Assembly: GCF_036013745.1 (NCBI RefSeq)
Contig: NZ_CP107880.1
Coordinates: 2,108,001-2,172,000, forward strand
Origin: Streptomyces sp. NBC_00483
Lineage (GTDB): Bacteria; Actinomycetota; Actinomycetes; Streptomycetales; Streptomycetaceae
Direction: 5' to 3'
DNA: 64,000 nucleotides
Shown piece by piece: positions 49,289-58,182 of the stretch. The position numbers were made by a program, and so were the translations under genes. Below the pieces are notes generated by a model that was not told the DNA's origin, ran no database searches, and saw only the letters and a program-made list of their open reading frames with translations. Position 1 is the stretch's first letter; every line of letters starts with the position of its first letter.

Positions 49289-50275
49289 GTGGGCATCTGG
49301 CAGGTCGACGCGGACACCCTCGCGGGCAGCCGGTTCATCGTGTCGCGGCTCGCCGAGGCGACCGCGAGCCTGAGGAAGCTGGCCGATCCCGTCGCCGCGC
49401 ACCCCGGCGAGCGGCGCTGGCTGGACACCCACCTGCCCGCCTACCGCGCACGGCTCGCCGCGGAGCCGACGACGGCGCTGCTGCTGGACGCCGGGTTCGG
49501 GGCGCGGTGGATCGCCGACTTCATGACGCCCACACCCGACGGCGCCCGCGAGGACGATCTGGCGGACGGCCTCGCGCGGATCCGCGCCACGCCGCCGGCG
49601 GCCGTCCGCGCCGACCTCGCGGTCTCCTCCCCCGGCCCGCTGCCCGACGCGCTCGCCCACGCCGGGGACCTGGCGGAGCGCGCGGCGGCGCTGCTCGCGT
49701 GGGTGTGGCGGGAGACGGTCCTTCCGGAGTGGCCGCGGCGCCGCCGGATCATCGAGGCCGATGTCCTCGCCAGGACAAGGGAGTTGACGCGGGGCGGCTG
49801 GGCGGCGGCCTTCGGCGGGATGCGCCCCACGATGGGCTGGCTCGGCGAGGGCCGGCTCCGGATCAACGCACATGACTACCCGCCACGGGACATCGCCGGC
49901 ACACAGCTGCTGTTCGTCCCGGTCACACCGAAGCAGGGCTGGGTGTCATGGCCGGAGCGGGTTCCGGTCGACCGGTACGCCGTCGTCTACCCGTGCGCGG
50001 GCGCCCTCGCGGACGTCGACAGGGCGGCGCCGCCCGGCGGACTCGCGGCGCTGCTCGGCACGGCCCGCGCGCAGGTCCTCGTCCTCCTCGAACAGCCGCT
50101 GACCACCAGCCAGTTGGTGGCCCTCACAGGACAGGGCCTCGGCTCGGTGGGCCGCCACCTGAAGGTGCTGCACGCGGCCCGTCTCGTACAGCGGCGCAGG
50201 GCGGGCCGCTCGGTGCTCTACTTCCGTACGCCGACGGGGGACGCGCTCCTTCGGGCCCAACGGCCGGGCCTGTAA
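49289..50275 (+). CDS. ArsR-type winged-helix regulator with DUF5937-like N-domain
   Basis: 328 residues from GTG 49289 (VGIWQVDADTLAGSRFIVSRLAEA). The C-terminal 90 residues are an ArsR-like winged helix (ARAQVLVLLEQPLTTSQLVALTGQGLGSVGRHLKVLHAARLVQRRRAGRSVLYF). The N-terminal 230 residues are the all-helical domain seen in large actinobacterial ArsR relatives. Probably represses the divergent MFS gene. The effector is unknown. Confidence 0.82.
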   Translation: MGIWQVDADTLAGSRFIVSRLAEATASLRKLADPVAAHPGERRWLDTHLPAYRARLAAEPTTALLLDAGFGARWIADFMTPTPDGAREDDLADGLARIRATPPAAVRADLAVSSPGPLPDALAHAGDLAERAAALLAWVWRETVLPEWPRRRRIIEADVLARTRELTRGGWAAAFGGMRPTMGWLGEGRLRINAHDYPPRDIAGTQLLFVPVTPKQGWVSWPERVPVDRYAVVYPCAGALADVDRAAPPGGLAALLGTARAQVLVLLEQPLTTSQLVALTGQGLGSVGRHLKVLHAARLVQRRRAGRSVLYFRTPTGDALLRAQRPGL

Positions 50276-50501
50276 AGGGGTTTGTAAGGGGACCTGCAAA
50301 GGGGTCTGTGTGCGGGCCTGCAAAGGGGCCTGAAAGGGCCCTGTAAAGGCTCCGCTCACTCCGCTGTGGTGCTCCCGTCACTTTCGAACGCTACTCTGCC
50401 CCACGCGTACCCCGGGCCCGGTGTGACGGGAGTTCGCGCCGCCCCGCCTGGCCCGCGTTCGCGGCCGGTTCCGCCGAGCACCTGGATCGCGTACCCACCT
50501 C
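50276..50501. repeat. Degenerate CTGCAAAGGGG repeats before uppP
   Basis: Five to six variants of GCCTGCAAAGGGG run from about 50271 to 50350 (TGTAAAGGGG, TGTAAGGGGA, TGCAAAGGGG twice, TGAAAGGGCC, TGTAAAGGCT), spaced 11-25 bp. The rest of the gap is plain GC-rich DNA leading to uppP. Confidence 0.65.
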
Positions 50502-51377
50502 ATGTCCTGGTTCGAATCATTCATCCTCGGGCTCGTCCAGGGGCTCACGGAGTTCCTGCCGATCTCGTCGAGCGCCCATCTGCGCCTCACGGCCGCGTTC
50601 GCGGGCTGGCACGACCCCGGCGCCGCCTTCACGGCGATCACCCAGCTCGGCACCGAGACCGCGGTCGTCATCTACTTCCGCAAGGACATCGCGCGGATCA
50701 TCTCGGCGTGGTTCAGGTCCCTCACCGACAAGACGATGCGGGGCGACCACGACGCGCAGATGGGCTGGCTGGTGATCGTCGGCTCGATCCCGATCGGGGT
50801 GCTCGGCGTGACGTTCAAGGACCAGATCGAGGGCCCGTTCCGCGATCTGCGGCTCACCGCGACGACGCTGATCGTGATGGGCGTCGTCCTCGGCATCGCC
50901 GACCGGCTGGCGGCCCGCGACGAGACGGGCGGTCGCCACCGTGTGGCCCACACCCGCAAGGAACTCAAGGATCTCTCGGTCAAGGACGGCCTGATCTACG
51001 GCCTGTGCCAGGCGCTGGCCCTCATCCCCGGCGTCTCCCGCTCCGGCGCCACGATCAGCGGCGGCCTCTTCCTCGGCTACACCCGTGAGTCCGCGGCCCG
51101 CTACTCCTTCCTCCTGGCGATCCCGGCGGTCCTGGCCTCGGGCGTCTTCGAGCTCAAGGACGCGAGCGAGGGCGGCCATGTCTCCTGGGGCCCCACGGTG
51201 TTCGCCACACTGATCGCCTTCGGCGTCGGATACGCGGTGATCGCCTGGCTCATGAAGTTCATCTCGACGCGCAGCTTCATGCCGTTCGTGTACTACCGGA
51301 TCATCCTCGGCATCGCCCTGTTCATCCTGGTGAGCGTGGGCGTACTCAGCCCGCATGCCGCGGAGTCGGCGGGCTGA
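50502..51377 (+). CDS. uppP: Undecaprenyl-diphosphate phosphatase
   Basis: 291 residues, eight or so helices. GLVQGLTEFLPISSSAHL and PGVSRSGATISGGLFLG are the two conserved BacA/UppP motifs forming the active site. Dephosphorylates undecaprenyl diphosphate to regenerate the cell-wall lipid carrier; overexpression of relatives confers bacitracin resistance. Start ATG (MSWFESFILG) matches the family N-terminus. Confidence 0.95.
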   Translation: MSWFESFILGLVQGLTEFLPISSSAHLRLTAAFAGWHDPGAAFTAITQLGTETAVVIYFRKDIARIISAWFRSLTDKTMRGDHDAQMGWLVIVGSIPIGVLGVTFKDQIEGPFRDLRLTATTLIVMGVVLGIADRLAARDETGGRHRVAHTRKELKDLSVKDGLIYGLCQALALIPGVSRSGATISGGLFLGYTRESAARYSFLLAIPAVLASGVFELKDASEGGHVSWGPTVFATLIAFGVGYAVIAWLMKFISTRSFMPFVYYRIILGIALFILVSVGVLSPHAAESAG

Positions 51378-51506
51378 GCGGATCCGGAAGAGAGACGGAC
51401 CAAGAGAAACAGACCCGGGAAAGGGGCCGACCCGGGGAAGAGACCGGGCGCCCCAAGTGTTGCGACCCACGTCACAGTTGATCCGAACGGGACGGGTGGG
51501 CGCGGG

Positions 51507-52427
51507 ATGCGAGCGGTGCGGTTTCACGAGTACGGCGGGATCGATGTGCTGCGGGTCGAGGACGCGCCGCGGCCCGTGCCCGCGGCCGACCAGGTGCTGG
51601 TCGAGGTGCGGGCGGCCGGGATCCAGCCCGGCGAGGTGAGCATCAGGACAGGCTTCCTGCACGAGCGGTGGCCCGCCACGTTCCCGTCGGGGCAGGGCAG
51701 CGATCTGGCCGGGGTCGTCGTCGAAGTCGGCTCCCACGTACGGGACTTCGGGGTCGGCGACGAGGTCGTCGGATTCACGCACCGCAGGGCCAGCCACGCC
51801 GAGTACGTCGTCGTCGACGACGTGAACCTCGTGCACCGCCCTTCCGGGCTCCCCTGGGACGTGGCCGGATCCCTGTACGTCGCCGGGTCCACCGCGTACG
51901 CCTGCGTATGGGCCGTGGACCTCCGCCCCGGCGACACGGTCGTGGTGTCCGGCGCGGCGGGCGGCGTCGGGTCGATGGCCGTACAGCTCGCGCGGCGCCA
52001 CGGCGTCACCGTCATCGGGCTCGCGAGCGAGCCGCATCACGGCTGGCTGAAGGAGAAGGGCGTGATCCCCCTCGCGTACGGGGACGGGGTGCGGGAGCGG
52101 ATCCGGGAGGCCGCGGGAGACCGGGGTGTCGACGCGTTCATCGACACGTTCGGCACCGGCTATGTCGAGCTCGCCGTGGAGCTGGGGGTGCGGCCCGAGC
52201 GCATCAACACCATCCGCGACTGGAAGGTCGCGGGCCGGGTCGGCGCCCGTACCTACGGGGAGGGCGCGGCGGCCAGCGCGGTCGTCCTCGGCGAACTGGC
52301 CCGACTGGCCTCGCGCGGCGAGCTGGAGGTCCCGATCGCCCGCACCTACCCGCTGGAGGAAGTACGCGAGGCCTTCCGCGAGTTGGAGCGCCGGCACACC
52401 CACGGGAAGATCGTGCTCAAGCCGTAG
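51507..52427 (+). CDS. Zinc-independent quinone oxidoreductase-like MDR protein
   Basis: 306 residues. MRAVRFHEYGGIDVLRVEDAPRP is the typical N-terminus of the quinone-oxidoreductase branch of medium-chain dehydrogenases; the NADPH motif is VSGAAGGVGSMAVQLARRHG. No structural zinc cysteines. Probably reduces quinones or enones with NADPH. Separated from the convergent SDR gene by 16 bp. Confidence 0.88.
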   Translation: MRAVRFHEYGGIDVLRVEDAPRPVPAADQVLVEVRAAGIQPGEVSIRTGFLHERWPATFPSGQGSDLAGVVVEVGSHVRDFGVGDEVVGFTHRRASHAEYVVVDDVNLVHRPSGLPWDVAGSLYVAGSTAYACVWAVDLRPGDTVVVSGAAGGVGSMAVQLARRHGVTVIGLASEPHHGWLKEKGVIPLAYGDGVRERIREAAGDRGVDAFIDTFGTGYVELAVELGVRPERINTIRDWKVAGRVGARTYGEGAAASAVVLGELARLASRGELEVPIARTYPLEEVREAFRELERRHTHGKIVLKP

Positions 52428-52443
52428 GGGCGCGGGCAGAGCG

Positions 52444-53151
52444 TCACCAGGGCAGCGGCCCCTCGGCGGAGACATACGTACCCGTCGGCCCGTCCGCGCC
52501 GACCCGCGCCATCCGCACGATGATCTCGGCGCCCTGTTCGACGGTCTGGACGCCCGTGTTGCCGTTCAGGTCGGTCCTGGTGAAGCCGGGCTCGACCGCG
52601 TTGATCCGGAGCTCCGGGAACGCCTTCGCGTACTGCACCGTCAGCATGTTCACGGCGGTCTTGGAGGCCGGGTAGGCGAGGCCGGGGTAGCCGGCCGCCG
52701 GGTTGCCCGGGTCGGTGGCGCCGGCCAGCGAGGCCAGGCCGCTGCTGACGTTGACGATGACCGGGGCGGCGGAGCGGCGCAGCAGCGGCAGGAACGCGTG
52801 GGTGACGCGGACGGTGCCGAAGACGTTCGTCTCGAACAGCGGGCGCAGGGTGTCGACGGTCTCGTCGGCCGGGAGCACGATGCCGTTGCCGTCGGTGCGG
52901 CCCTCGATGCCGGCGTTGTTGATCAGTACGTCGAGGCCGCCCTCGACCTCGATCGTCTTCGCGGCGGCCGCGACGGAGGCGTCGTCGGTGACGTCGATGA
53001 CGACGTGCCGCGCGCCGAGCTCCTCGGCGGCGCGACGGCCGCGCTCGGGGTCGCGGGCGCCGACGTAGACCGTGTGGCCCGCCTCGACGAGGCGGCGGGC
53101 GGTTTCGTGTCCGAGGCCCTTGTTGGCCCCGGTGATCAGTGTGGTGGTCAT
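52444..53151 (-). CDS. Short-chain dehydrogenase/reductase
   Basis: 235 residues. ATG 53151 places TLITGANKGLGHETARRL at the N-terminus. NNAG at about 85, catalytic Ser in VNVSSGLASL and Tyr-Lys in AYPASKTAVNM. Plant-carbonyl-reductase-like classical SDR; substrate unknown. Divergent from an XRE regulator of the type that often controls a neighbouring SDR in Streptomyces. Confidence 0.88.
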   Translation of the reverse strand: MTTTLITGANKGLGHETARRLVEAGHTVYVGARDPERGRRAAEELGARHVVIDVTDDASVAAAAKTIEVEGGLDVLINNAGIEGRTDGNGIVLPADETVDTLRPLFETNVFGTVRVTHAFLPLLRRSAAPVIVNVSSGLASLAGATDPGNPAAGYPGLAYPASKTAVNMLTVQYAKAFPELRINAVEPGFTRTDLNGNTGVQTVEQGAEIIVRMARVGADGPTGTYVSAEGPLPW

Positions 53152-53252
53152 GCGTCCAGGCTGCGCCGGGGGCGGTCCGGCGACCAGTCGTCCCGTCTTC
53201 CTGGGACCGGCGATACCAGGAAGATCCGGCCCTGGCGGGGCACAGTGGTGGC

Positions 53253-54104
53253 ATGGCACATGCGGAGCTCGGCGATTTCGGGGAGACGGTGCGGCGCTGG
53301 CGGGACCGGGTCCCGCCGGAGGCCGCGGGGATCGCCGCCGTGGGGCAGCGGCGGGCCGCGGGGCTGCGCCGCGAGGAGCTTGCGCTGCTCGCGGGGATCT
53401 CGGCGGACTACGTCACCCGGCTGGAACAGGGCCGCGCCACCCACCCCTCCGACCAGGTCGTGGAGGCGCTGGCCCGCGCGCTGCGCCTTACGGACGCGGA
53501 GCGTGAGCACCTCTTCCGGCTCGCGGGTCTCGCGCCGCCGGGCCTTGAGACGGTGCCGGCCCGGCTCACCCCTGGCGTGCGCCGGCTCCTGGACCGGCTG
53601 TCCGGGACGCCGGCCGCGGTGTTCGACGCGGCGTGGACGCTGCTGCTCGCGAACCCGCTGTACACGGCGCTGCTCGGCGAGCGCCCGGAGTGGGGAGGCA
53701 ACGGGCGCAACGGCGTGTGGTGGACGTTCCTCGGGCCGACGAGCCGGGTCCGGCAGACCCCCGACGAGCGGCAGGCCATGGAGACGGCCCTGGTGTCGGA
53801 CCTGCGCACGACCGCGAGCCGCTACCCACTGGACCCGCGTCTGCACACGCTCGTCGACGAACTCCGCACGCGCAGCCCGCGGTTCGCCGAGCTGTGGGAC
53901 TCGGGGGCCGTCGGCCGGCACGCCGCGGCGCGCAAGACGATCGACCACCCGGAGGTCGGCCCGCTGACGCTGGACTGCGACATTCTCACGGTGGCGGGCG
54001 ACGATCTGCGCGTCATGCTCTACACGGCCGAGCCCGGCACCCCGGACGCGGACCGTCTGACGCTGCTCGCCACGACGGCGCTTCCGACGGCGGTCGGCGC
54101 GTGA
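53253..54104 (+). CDS. XRE regulator with MmyB-like ligand-binding domain
   Basis: 283 residues. Helix-turn-helix at about 30-90 (GLRREELALLAGISADYVTRLEQGRATHPSDQVVEALARAL), then a PAS-like MmyB domain (LLDRLSGTPAAVFDAAWTLLLANPLYTALLGE ... LTLDCDILTVAGDDLRVMLYTAEPGT). The standard divergent regulator/SDR pair with the gene at 53151, with a 101-bp gap that should hold the operator. Ligand unknown. Confidence 0.9.
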   Translation: MAHAELGDFGETVRRWRDRVPPEAAGIAAVGQRRAAGLRREELALLAGISADYVTRLEQGRATHPSDQVVEALARALRLTDAEREHLFRLAGLAPPGLETVPARLTPGVRRLLDRLSGTPAAVFDAAWTLLLANPLYTALLGERPEWGGNGRNGVWWTFLGPTSRVRQTPDERQAMETALVSDLRTTASRYPLDPRLHTLVDELRTRSPRFAELWDSGAVGRHAAARKTIDHPEVGPLTLDCDILTVAGDDLRVMLYTAEPGTPDADRLTLLATTALPTAVGA

Positions 54105-54204
54105 CCAGGCCTTTCGCGAACTCCTTTACATCTTCGGTCACTTGACGCTCAGGACCGTTCGCTCAGGGTTCCCAAACCGGGCGGCCCGCACGTAGCCTTG
54201 GCAC

Positions 54205-54378
54205 ATGCCGCCCGTCAATTCTGGTCCTGTGCGGTCTGCCGAGGAAGTCAACGAGCAGATCCGCGGATTGTGGCTGCGCACCGGAGGCCGACTCACCGGA
54301 GAGCAGCGCGCCCAGTACGCGCTGCTGGTCACGGAGTGGGCGGCCGCGGTGCGCGCGGAGGTCGTGGAAGCGGCCTAG
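54205..54378 (+). CDS. Conserved 57-residue Streptomyces protein
   Basis: Reads MPPVNSGPVRSAEEVNEQIR, continues GLWLRTGGRLTGEQRAQY and ends EVVEAA. A small, charged, mostly helical protein of the kind conserved across streptomycetes without known function (recalled resemblance). Normal Streptomyces codon use. No ribosome site stands out. No signal peptide. Confidence 0.7.
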   Translation: MPPVNSGPVRSAEEVNEQIRGLWLRTGGRLTGEQRAQYALLVTEWAAAVRAEVVEAA

Positions 54379-54446
54379 GGCCTGCCGTTCGGATCAGGCC
54401 CCGACCGTCTCCACAGCCACCACCGCCTCCACCCGCCGGGGGCCGC

Positions 54447-55187
54447 TCAGCGTCCCCCGGCCACCCTCACCACGGTCCCCGTCGTATACGACGCGTCCGG
54501 CGACAGCAGCCAGGCGATCGCCCCCGCGATCTCGTCCGCCCTCCCCGGGCGCCGCAGCGGGATCCCGGGAGCCGCTTCGCGCGCGATGTCGGGCGTGCCG
54601 CTGGTGGCGTGGATCTCGGTGTCGATGATGCCGGGCGCCACACCGTTGACCCGTACGCCCGCCGGGCCGAGCTCCTTGGCGAGGCCCAGGGTGATCGTGT
54701 CCACGGCCGCCTTGGACGCGGCGTAGTGCACGTACTGGCCGGGGCTGCCGATGGTGGCGGCCCCGGAGGACACGTTCACGATGGCGCCGGCGCCCGCCGC
54801 CGTCATGTCGCGTGCGGCGCGGCGGCAGCACAGCAGGACACCGAGGACGTTGACGTCGAGGACGCGGCGGAAGTCCTCGGTGCGCGCCTCGGCGAAGGGG
54901 CCGACCGGAGCAGTGACACCCGCGTTGTTCACCAGCCCGGTGAGCGGCCCGAGTTGGGCACGCGCCTCGTCGAAGAGGCGCTCCACATCGGCCTCTTGGG
55001 AGGTGTCGGCCCGTACGACGGCGCAGCGGGCGCCCTCGGCACGCACGGCCTCGGCGGTGCGCTCGGCGGCGTCCTTGTCGCTCACGAAGGACAGCGCGAC
55101 ATCGTGGCCTTCGCGCGCGAGACGCACGGACGTGGCGGCGCCGATGCCTCGGCTGCCGCCGGTGACGAGCGTGATGGGGCGGTTCAA
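54447..55187 (-). CDS. SDR-family oxidoreductase (FabG-like)
   Basis: 246 residues. TLVTGGSRGIGAATSVRLA, NNAGVTAPVGPF, VNVSSGAATIGSPGQYVHYAASKAAVD and PGIIDTEIHA give a complete classical SDR with Ser-Tyr-Lys. Probably an NADPH-dependent ketone reductase; no neighbour fixes its substrate. Confidence 0.88.
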   Translation of the reverse strand: MNRPITLVTGGSRGIGAATSVRLAREGHDVALSFVSDKDAAERTAEAVRAEGARCAVVRADTSQEADVERLFDEARAQLGPLTGLVNNAGVTAPVGPFAEARTEDFRRVLDVNVLGVLLCCRRAARDMTAAGAGAIVNVSSGAATIGSPGQYVHYAASKAAVDTITLGLAKELGPAGVRVNGVAPGIIDTEIHATSGTPDIAREAAPGIPLRRPGRADEIAGAIAWLLSPDASYTTGTVVRVAGGR

Positions 55188-55247
55188 GGGGGCCTCCTGG
55201 TCAGAAGTGCGTCCCCGTGGGCCGGGATGTGGCCACGCGGACGAAGA

Positions 55248-55916
55248 TCATGTCGCGGCGGGCGCACCGTACCAGCGCCACTTCCCGCGCCGGCCCCTGT
55301 CCTCCAGCTCGCCGCGGCCCGTGGCCCACAGCAGCGTCGCCCACGGCTCGGTGTCACCGGGGACGTCGGGGAAGAGGCGGTGCAGCGTGCGCGCGCACAG
55401 GTCGGCCGGCGGCTCGAACGCGATGCCGAGCCCGAGCGCCAGGTCGTGCGCGTGCACCAGCGTCTCGACGACGCCCATCGCAGCGAAGCCCTCGGGGTCG
55501 GAGGCGCCGAAGACGTGGAATCCGCGGGCGGTCGGCGGGGTCGCGCGCACCACCGCGGCGAGAATGCCGCCGCCCGCCTCCAGGGCCCCGAGCATGGCGG
55601 ACGGACCCGCTTCGAGCTCGACGGTGATCGTGTTGTCCGGTCCCTCGGCGCGGCGCCGGCTGTAGCCCCAGCGGACGGAGTCGTCCTCCAGGGGGCGCAG
55701 CGAGCCGATCTGCGCGGCGTAGAAGAAGAGGTCGTCGGCGAGGTGTTCGCCGGTCTCCCAGCACGTCCACACGAGCGAGCCCGCCGGGGCGTTCCAGTCG
55801 GCGTCGGGCGCGGCCCGCAGCGCGGCGACCGCGAGCTCGACGGCCTGCACGACGTCGTCCGCCGTGACGGGTCCTGGTGTCCCGGCCGGGAGTTGCGTGT
55901 TCGGATCAGCTGCCAT
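55248..55916 (-). CDS. DinB/mycothiol-dependent maleylpyruvate isomerase-like protein
   Basis: 222 residues from ATG 55916. The four-helix DinB-like fold shows WTCWETGEHLADDLFFYAAQI (metal-ligand His) and later MGVVETLVHAHDLALGLG (HxxD-type ligands). Actinobacterial members use mycothiol as cofactor for isomerase or transferase reactions. Actual reaction unknown. SDR gene lies 60 bp downstream on the same strand. Confidence 0.78.
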   Translation of the reverse strand: MAADPNTQLPAGTPGPVTADDVVQAVELAVAALRAAPDADWNAPAGSLVWTCWETGEHLADDLFFYAAQIGSLRPLEDDSVRWGYSRRRAEGPDNTITVELEAGPSAMLGALEAGGGILAAVVRATPPTARGFHVFGASDPEGFAAMGVVETLVHAHDLALGLGIAFEPPADLCARTLHRLFPDVPGDTEPWATLLWATGRGELEDRGRRGKWRWYGAPAAT

Positions 55917-56016
55917 GGCGCGACCGTAACAGCGCACGCCCCGCGCTCCCCAGGAGTTTTCGACCTGGCGGCGCACGCCTCTTGGTTCTGTGCGCCCAGG
56001 GCCCGAGACTGAGCCG

Positions 56017-56493
56017 ATGACGCAGCGTGTGGAACTGGCAACCGTCCTCGACCGCCTCGCCGTCGACGAGTTGGTGACGGACTACGCGGCGGCCGTGGAC
56101 GACGGCGACTGGGCGGCGTACCGCGCCCTGTTCGAACCGGAGGGCCGTGCCGACTACCGGGAGGCGGGAGGGGTGGAGGGCACCGCCGCGGAGATCGCGC
56201 AGTGGCTGTCGACGACGATGGAGCTGTTCCCGATGCGCCAGCACCTGATCGTGAACCGCCGGGTCCGCTTCGACACCGTCGACCGCGACATCGGCGACAC
56301 GGGCCGCGTCCGGGCTGACTACTTCAACCCCATGCGCTTCGCGGGCGACGGCGACTCGACCGCCCCCGACTTCATCTGCGGCGGCCGGTACGCCTTCGAC
56401 CTCGTCCGTACGGCCGGCGGCTGGCGGCTGCACCGGGTGACGGTCTACGAGAAGTGGCGCCGCGTCCCCCAGCCGGCCGTCGCGGGCAGCTGA
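56017..56493 (+). CDS. SnoaL-like/NTF2-fold protein
   Basis: 158 residues from ATG 56017 (MTQRVELATVLDRLAVDELVTDYAAAVDDGDWAAYRALFEPEG). This opening and the closing GGRYAFDLVRTAGGWRLHRVTVYEKW are typical of SnoaL_4-type NTF2 folds, which serve as small cyclases, isomerases, dehydratases or hydroxylase components. No cluster context to define the role. Confidence 0.85.
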   Translation: MTQRVELATVLDRLAVDELVTDYAAAVDDGDWAAYRALFEPEGRADYREAGGVEGTAAEIAQWLSTTMELFPMRQHLIVNRRVRFDTVDRDIGDTGRVRADYFNPMRFAGDGDSTAPDFICGGRYAFDLVRTAGGWRLHRVTVYEKWRRVPQPAVAGS

Positions 56494-56588
56494 CCCGCTC
56501 TCCGCCCACTGTCGTTGATCGTCGGCGGCGCGCACACTGTAGGCGCGAGGCGATGGGTCGTACGAGTACGAGTCGGGAGGCGCGGCGC

Positions 56589-58181
56589 ATGGAGGGGTGG
56601 CGGCAGCGGCTCGACACATCACGTTGGTGGCGCGGCGCCGCGGCGGTCGGCGCGGGCGCCCTGCCCGCGCTCGCGTTCCCGGCGCCCTCCCTGTGGTGGT
56701 TCGCGTACGTCGCCCTCGTGCCGTGGATGCTGCTCGCGCGCTCGGCCGGCACGCCGCGCCGGGCGGCGCTCGACGGCTGGCTCGGCGGGCTCGGGTTCAT
56801 GCTCGCGGTGCACCATTGGCTGCTGCCGAGCCTGCATGTGTTCACGCTCGTCCTCGCGGCGCTGCTCGGCGCGTTGTGGGCGCCGTGGGGCTGGTTGCTG
56901 CGCCGCCTCCTGCACGGCCGGCCGACGCCGGGGCAGGCGGCGACCGCGCTCCTCGCCGTCCCTTCGGGATGGCTGATGGTCGAACTGGTCCGTTCCTGGC
57001 AGGGGTTGGGCGGCCCGTGGGGTCTGCTCGGCTCCAGCCAGTGGCAGGTGACACCCGCGCTGCGGCTCGCGTCGGTGGGCGGCGTCTGGCTGCTCAGCCT
57101 GCTCGTGGTGGCCGTGAACACCGGCGTGACGCTCCTCGTCGTCGCGCGCGGCGCCCGCGTTCCGGCGGTGGCGGGCCTGGTAGCCACGGTCACGGTCACC
57201 GGGGTCGCGTGGGTGTGGGCGCCGCGCCCCGAGACGGACGGGCAGGCGCGGATCGCGGTGGTGCAGCCGGGCGTGGTGGACGGCCTCGGCAGCATCAAGG
57301 CCCGCTTCGACCGGGAGGTGCGGCTGACCCGTCAACTGGCGGGCCGGGGCGTGGACCTCGTCGTCTGGGGCGAGAGCAGCGTCGGCTACGACCTGCCGCG
57401 CCGCCCCGACCTGGCCCGCCGGCTCGCCGCGCTCTCCCGTGAGGTGGACGCGGAGATCCTCGTCAACGTCGACGCACGGCGTCGCGCCGCCGACGGCTCG
57501 GGCCAGGGCATATACAAGAGTTCCGTGCTCGTCGGCGGGGACGGCCTCACCGGCGACCACTACGACAAGATGCGGCTCGTCCCCTTCGGTGAGTACGTGC
57601 CCGCGCGCTCGCTCCTCGGCTGGGCCACCTCGGTCGGCAAGGCGGCGGGCGAGGACCGGATGCGCGGCACGCGGCAGGTCGTGATGGACGTGCGCCACGG
57701 TGGGCGGACGCTGCGCGTCGGGCCGCTGGTCTGCTTCGAGTCGGCGTTCCCCGACATGACGCGGCAGCTGACGCGGGACGGGGCGCAGGTGCTGCTCGCG
57801 CAGTCCTCGACGTCGACGTTCCAGCACAGTTGGGCGCCCGAGCAGCACGCCTCGCTCGCGGCGGTACGGGCCGCCGAGACCGGCCGCCCGATGGTGCACG
57901 CGACGCTGACCGGGGTCTCCGCGGTGTACGGCCCGGACGGGACGCGCGCCGGCGCCTGGCTCGGCACATCGGCGAGCGCGGCCCGCGTCTACGACATGCC
58001 GACCGCGCGGGGCACCACGCTGTACGTACGGTTCGGCGCGTGGCCGGTGCACGGGGCGGTGACGGTCCTGGTGGCGCTGGCGGCGCTCCAGGCCCTGCGG
58101 CGTTTGACTAGCGGGGTCCGGGGCGAAGCCCCGAGTCCGCAACGCCGTCGCCGCCTGAACGGTTCATTCGAGCCCCGCTGA
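56589..58181 (+). CDS. lnt: Apolipoprotein N-acyltransferase
   Basis: 530 residues from ATG 56589 after GGGAGG at good spacing; ATG 56553 is possible. Six to seven helices, then a nitrilase domain with catalytic Glu in VVWGESSVGYD, Lys in DHYDKMRLVPFGEYVP and Cys in PLVCFESAFPD, then a final helix. Adds the third acyl chain to lipoproteins such as those in this window. The last 30 or so residues (TSGVRGEAPSPQRRRRL) come from a dispersed intergenic repeat, so the original stop has been lost. Confidence 0.9.
   Translation: MEGWRQRLDTSRWWRGAAAVGAGALPALAFPAPSLWWFAYVALVPWMLLARSAGTPRRAALDGWLGGLGFMLAVHHWLLPSLHVFTLVLAALLGALWAPWGWLLRRLLHGRPTPGQAATALLAVPSGWLMVELVRSWQGLGGPWGLLGSSQWQVTPALRLASVGGVWLLSLLVVAVNTGVTLLVVARGARVPAVAGLVATVTVTGVAWVWAPRPETDGQARIAVVQPGVVDGLGSIKARFDREVRLTRQLAGRGVDLVVWGESSVGYDLPRRPDLARRLAALSREVDAEILVNVDARRRAADGSGQGIYKSSVLVGGDGLTGDHYDKMRLVPFGEYVPARSLLGWATSVGKAAGEDRMRGTRQVVMDVRHGGRTLRVGPLVCFESAFPDMTRQLTRDGAQVLLAQSSTSTFQHSWAPEQHASLAAVRAAETGRPMVHATLTGVSAVYGPDGTRAGAWLGTSASAARVYDMPTARGTTLYVRFGAWPVHGAVTVLVALAALQALRRLTSGVRGEAPSPQRRRRLNGSFEPR
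58108..58160. repeat. GGGGC-GAA-GCCCC element inside lnt 3' end
   Basis: GCGGGGTCCGGGGCGAAGCC followed by CCGAG, then CCGCCTGAACGG; same core as at 17913-17955. Here it is translated as the C-terminal tail of the Lnt protein. Confidence 0.7.
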
Positions 58182-58182
58182 C

